A stretch of DNA of 64,000 bases from NCBI GenBank assembly GCA_963783195.1, contig CAWAMV010000004.1, positions 124,001-188,000 of the forward strand, given 5' to 3'. Below the pieces are notes generated by a model, which saw only the letters and a program-made list of their open reading frames with translations, ran no database searches and was not told where the DNA came from. The stretch comes from Croceibacterium_B sp963783195. Its GTDB lineage: Bacteria > Pseudomonadota > Alphaproteobacteria > Sphingomonadales > Sphingomonadaceae. Of the stretch, positions 60,515 to 64,000 are shown in pieces. How positions within the stretch are numbered: position 1 is the stretch's first letter; each line of letters starts with the position of its first letter. The position numbers and the translations under genes were made by a program.

Positions 60515-60658
60515 ATGGGCTTTACTTTTTTTCGTTTTTTCGAAGACCCGCACTCAATAGGCTCTGATAAACCACATCTCGATGAGATTTTTTCGTCGCA
60601 CAATCCGACAGGAACTGGCCGGTGGTTGAGCTTCTATATCCACCCCGAATTGGCATAA
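60515..60658 (+). CDS. Possible short ORF at the edge of the AT-rich insert
   Basis: A 47-residue frame (MGFTFFRFFEDPHSIG start, FYIHPELA end) in the gap between the nuclease and the deaminase gene. AT-richer than its surroundings. No clear ribosome binding site and no family; it could be a fragment of a lost gene or noncoding. Confidence 0.25.
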   Translation: MGFTFFRFFEDPHSIGSDKPHLDEIFSSHNPTGTGRWLSFYIHPELA

Positions 60659-60712
60659 GGAGGGACAACTGGGCGGCGTTGGAGGGGTGCGCACCCGCCT
60701 TTTTTCCCATGC

Positions 60713-62244
60713 TCAATCTCCAGTAAATTGCTGAATTACAAGACCTTCTGTGTTTATCTGCAGAGTCTTAATGGGGAAGGAAACAGCGGTTTTGCAAGCT
60801 TTCAGATTTAACTCAATAATTTTTCCGTCTCGCTTTCGATCCCTACCTGCGCTCGAAAAAACTCGCATAGCGGCGCGAGGCGCAAAACCCTCATATTGTT
60901 GGAAGTTGACGTGCTCCGCCTCATCTGTCTCGGAAATCGAGTCGTGATGAAGTTCGAGCGCCAAACTCTTGCTATAGGGCTCAATGAAAACGACCCGTTG
61001 GATGCCCGCGGCCACAATGTGCCTAGCGCAATTATGGCAAGGATACGTTGTCGTGAAGAGAACACCGCCCGCCGTGGCTCCTTCTCCCCTCTCGCGCAAC
61101 AGAGACGATAGCCTGCGACTCCGCGTGAACGGACAGAAAACTCAATCAGGTTCTTCGCATCTGACTGCGACGCAGCTTTCAACGCCTGATCGAAAGAGAA
61201 TTTCGGTTCATCGACCCGCTCACCTCCCTCTACAGGGGTCGAAATCGACTTTGCAATCGCTCGGGCAAGCCGAGCTTTTCTCTCGTCGTTATGACAAACC
61301 CGGCCTCCCCACTTATAACAGCGTTTATCTTCGTCTTGGTCGTCCTCGTTATAAAGTCCGCCACCAAATTTGGGTACGTCGTTGCAACCAACCCCGATTA
61401 GTTCACCGGTCTTGCTATAGATTGATGCACCCACCTGCCTGGATAGACATGCCAACTCCAAAGCCGCGGATGACGCACGCATCATTCCCTTTTCGTCGAA
61501 TGTCGGCGTATGAAGACCTTCGCCGAAAATCACCTCCAAAAACCGGTCGGTGGACTTTTTTAGGGCATCACGGGTGTCCGCATGATTACGGATGAAATAG
61601 TCCGCTCGATGGGCCGTTTTACTCACCTGTTGACCTGTTGCTTCGTCGTCCTCTTGGTCCCTCTTCATCACTGTTTGGGCAATCAGTTCATCAGCGCCAC
61701 CCGCGCTCAATCTCTTGAGGCGCACTTGGCTCGGAGCGAAAACTGTTACCACCCATAAGAGATCGCCATAAACCTGCCTCAAACGTTCAAGTTCCGCAGG
61801 GTTTTTGATCGAGTCTATGATATAGGCAAACCGCTTTTGGAGCGGGACTGGTGCTCCATTAGAAGGTTGGTAAAATCCTCCGCTTTCAACCCTAAACTTA
61901 AAAATCTTATCAATCGCACAATCGATAAGGAAGGATCCCGACTTCTCTTGACGAAGCTTGTTGCCCACGAGCTGGAATTTTTCGATTCTCTCCTCGCCGG
62001 TGAGCCCATCTGAAATGTGTTCACCGACCTCGTTTGCGTGTTCTTTTATTAAGGGGCTTATCTTGATATTTTCGACGTTGTAGTCGTAAACTTCCTTAAG
62101 TGTCTCCGAGAGCAGCTCAGCAGCAGTTGTCACGCCAGAAGCTACCGGACCGACGAGCGCAATCACGATTTCCAAGCTGAGCCGGTCTTCGACCCTTAAT
62201 GAGGGTACCTGATCCGCGTTTTTTCCCTCATCGGGGAGGTCCAT
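60713..62244 (-). pseudogene. Anti-phage dCTP-deaminase-like protein (P-loop plus deaminase), frame broken twice
   Basis: The N-terminal part from ATG 62244 has a P-loop kinase-like domain with GPVASGVTT (32-40), then IDSIKNPAELERLRQVYG, and leads into a zinc deaminase domain. The deaminase is split over three frames: LIEFS in the first, SVHAESQAIVSVARE with the catalytic HAE at 61127-61119 in the second, and GGVLFTTTYPCHNCARHI with PCxxC at about 61042-61028 in the third. Breaks lie near 61130 and 61090. Joined, the protein would be about 510 residues, matching anti-phage deaminases (DCD/AvcD) that deplete dCTP during infection. AT-rich, so probably acquired. Confidence 0.75.
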
Positions 62245-62276
62245 TGGCGTGCTCTGAGGCTTCGAAGACAATTCCG

Positions 62277-63344
62277 CTACTCCGCCGCCACGCTCCCGGC
62301 CCGCATCATCCCCAAACAACCCCGGCCCGTCGCCCTCGCCTTCGTCCTCGTTCGCGGCCCTGCCCTTGGCTTTCTGGCGCTGGTCGAAGCTGGCCCAGAC
62401 GTCGTTCCAGTTCCCTTGGTCGCGGCCTTGGAATATTCGGTCGCGCGGGTTTCGAAGAAGTTGGCGTGTTCCACCCCGTTGAGGAGCGGGGCGAGCCAGG
62501 GGAGCGGGTGGTCTTCGACCATGTAGATGCTCTGCAGGCCGAGCTGGCCCAGCCGCCAGTCGGCGATGTAGCGGATGTAGCGCTTGATCTCCTTGGCGGT
62601 CATGCCCGGCACCGGGCCGGCTTCGAACGCCAGGTCGATGAAGGCGTCTTCCAGCCGCACCGTCTTCTGGCACATGTCCATGATGTCTTCCTTGACCGCC
62701 TTGGTCAGGCAGTCGCGTTCCTTGTGAAGGCGTGGAACAGGCGGGTGATGCCTTCGCAGTGCAGGCTTTCGTCGCGCACCGACCAGCTGATGATCTGGCC
62801 CATGCCCTTCATCTTGTTGAAGCGCGGGAAGTTCATCAGCATGGCGAAGCTGGCGAACAGCTGCAGCCCTTCGGTGAACCCGCCGAACATCGCCAGCGTG
62901 CGGGCGATGTCCTCGTCATTGTCGACGCCGAACTGCTGCAGGTAGTCGTGCTTGTCCTTCATCTCGGCATATTCGAGGAACATGCCGTATTCGCTTTCCG
63001 GCATGCCGATCGTGTCGAGCAGGTGGCTGTAGGCCGCGATGTGCACCGTCTCCATGTTGGAGAAGGCGGCCAGCATCATCTTGATCTCGGTCGGCTTGAA
63101 CACCCGGCCGTACTTCTCGTGGTAGCAGTTCTGCACGTCGATGTCGGCCTGGGTGAAGAAGCGGAAGATCTGCGTGAGCAGGTTCTTCTCGTGCTCGGAC
63201 AGCTTCTGCGCCCAGTCGCGGCAGTCTTCGCCCAGCGGCACTTCCTCCGGCATCCAGTGGATCTGCTGCTGGCGTTTCCAGAACTCATAGGCCCACGGGA
63301 TATTCGAACGGCTTGTAGGTCTTGCGGGCTTCGAGCAGCGGCAT
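62277..63344 (-). pseudogene. nrdB: Ribonucleotide reductase beta subunit (class Ia NrdB), frame broken about four times
   Basis: The conserved protein is spread over three frames: MPLLEARKTYKPFEYP from ATG 63344, then HWMPEEVPLGEDC to CEGITRLFHAFT, then LTKAVKEDIMDMCQ to RATEYSKAATKG, then NWNDVWASFDQRQKAK to LFGDD, then a VAAE stop at 62277. METVHIAAY and DESLHCEGI are the iron ligand motifs. Each junction needs one base added or removed, near 63297, 62723, 62414 and 62298, mostly at short homopolymers. Otherwise residues are fully conserved, so base-calling errors are more likely than decay. It makes deoxynucleotides with NrdA (not in window). Confidence 0.8.
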
Positions 63345-63596
63345 CTGGTGTCTCCGTAACGCGTCGGCCCCCATATATAGCGATTGCGGGCCTGAAAGGG
63401 AATCGGCTGCGGGAAGGAATTTCACCGCCCCTGCGCAACTCATCGGGCGCTACGCTAAGCCTTCCGGCGCGGGGGACGAAGGGCCGCGGTGCGCTCCGTT
63501 GGGGAAAACGCTTCGGCGCATCCGGCGCGGTTCGTCGCAAATCGCCGGAACCGGTTTTTTGCCTGCGAATTTAAGGGCTGGAGAGGAGGAACCGCC

Positions 63597-63824
63597 ATGT
63601 GGTACAGGCATCCCCAGCAGCAACAGCGCGGCGTGCAGATCAAGCCGCCGCAACCCGCGCTCCACCGCGAGCCGCACGCCCTCGGGCCGGTCACGCGCTG
63701 TACCACGACGTGCGACGTGACGGGCGCCCGCCAGCCTGGCTGGGCCAAGCCGGCCCACGCCGCGCAGGCTGCGCAGGCGGCCTTGCGCACACTGGAGAAC
63801 GAAGCCGGCAGCGCGCTGCCCTAG
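63597..63824 (+). CDS. Small hypothetical protein
   Basis: A 75-residue protein (MWYRHPQQQQRGVQIKPP start), with a Cys pair (CTTTC) and an Ala-rich helix near the end (KPAHAAQAAQAALRTLENEA). AGGAGGAA lies seven bases before the ATG, a strong ribosome binding site. No family recognised. The 63345-63596 region upstream holds the promoters of this gene and nrdB. Confidence 0.58.
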   Translation: MWYRHPQQQQRGVQIKPPQPALHREPHALGPVTRCTTTCDVTGARQPGWAKPAHAAQAAQAALRTLENEAGSALP

Positions 63825-63871
63825 GCACCGTGCGCGTTCCTCCCGGCCCACAGACCACAGGAGATACCCCC

Positions 63872-64000
63872 ATGGGCGAATACGAACCCGACAACTCCCG
63901 CATCGTGACCAATGTCGCCAGCGAAGCGCCCGGCGAACCGCCGCGCACCGGCCCGCGAGAGGCCGAGGCGCGCGCCAAGGCCGGGAAGCGCACGAGGATG
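63872..64000 (+). CDS. Small hypothetical protein, cut by right edge
   Basis: Begins MGEYEPDNSRIVTNVASEAP, then GEPPRTGPREAEARAKAGKR, and is still open at the window end. AGGAG is ten bases upstream. Similar short basic proteins occur in Sphingomonadales. Function unknown. Confidence 0.6.
   Translation, partial: MGEYEPDNSRIVTNVASEAPGEPPRTGPREAEARAKAGKRTRM

Noticed and set aside
60984..61595. A 203-codon plus-strand frame in the AT-rich insert
   Set aside because: It is antisense to the deaminase gene, whose P-loop and HAE/PCxxC motifs are clear on the minus strand.

Overview
The window looks like a chromosomal piece of a high-GC alphaproteobacterium of the order Sphingomonadales, probably Erythrobacteraceae or a near relative. 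This rests on gene content (TonB-dependent receptors beside dehydrogenases and LigF-like glutathione transferases, NodT/MacAB-type efflux, YggT, FolD, ArgB, MarC, DUF6894 and DUF6152 families) and on frequent GTG/TTG starts with 4-base stop/start overlaps. No database search was possible; family names come from recognisable motifs.

Layout: 1-3.2 kb is a translationally coupled minus-strand chain ftsE-ftsX-DUF218-plsC-NRAMP (last gene cut by the window edge). 3.4-4.5 kb holds a frameshifted zinc-ribbon/DUF3426 gene and tRNA-Leu(GAG). 4.5-8.4 kb is an accessory patch beside that tRNA: a serine-recombinase remnant, three DUF6894 small proteins, one intact and one truncated Crp/Fnr regulator and an IS6-type transposase remnant. 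Several of its genes carry a similar 5' leader that can pair with their own ribosome binding site. 8.4-13.1 kb is a tripartite MacAB/NodT efflux operon with a perfect 16-base palindrome at its promoter.

13.3-30.1 kb looks like one regulon: a MarR regulator, LigF-like GST, two LigD/L-like SDRs, three paralogous secreted CDRxC proteins, an MFS transporter, two more GSTs, two TonB receptors and a periplasmic set of two WEGDT proteins and two DUF6152 proteins. The same dyad, TTTGA-N5-TCAAA, lies upstream of four transcription units here. I read it as uptake and reductive or ether-cleaving catabolism of an unknown, probably aromatic, compound. 30.2-32.6 kb adds an alpha/beta hydrolase and an FAD monooxygenase.

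32.8-35.4 kb is a two-component system coupled to a lipoprotein. 35.4-42.6 kb is a minus-strand operon of two DUF3604 lipoproteins, a parvulin-type isomerase, a HupE/UreJ protein and a TPP enzyme. 42.8-55.5 kb is mostly housekeeping (MBL hydrolase, PutA, dCTP deaminase, SDR, thioredoxin, Lon-N protein, MarC, FolD, YggT, ArgB) plus a SLOG-SLATT-like membrane protein and tRNA-Gly(GCC).

55.6-64 kb mixes small conserved proteins, two secreted nucleases, a DUF559 endonuclease gene flanked by direct repeats and GC-rich palindromes, an AT-richer insert with an anti-phage dCTP-deaminase-like gene (two frame breaks), and nrdB with about four single-base frame breaks. The clustering of frame breaks in 60.7-63.3 kb suggests either base-calling errors or decay; this must be settled before any functional reading.
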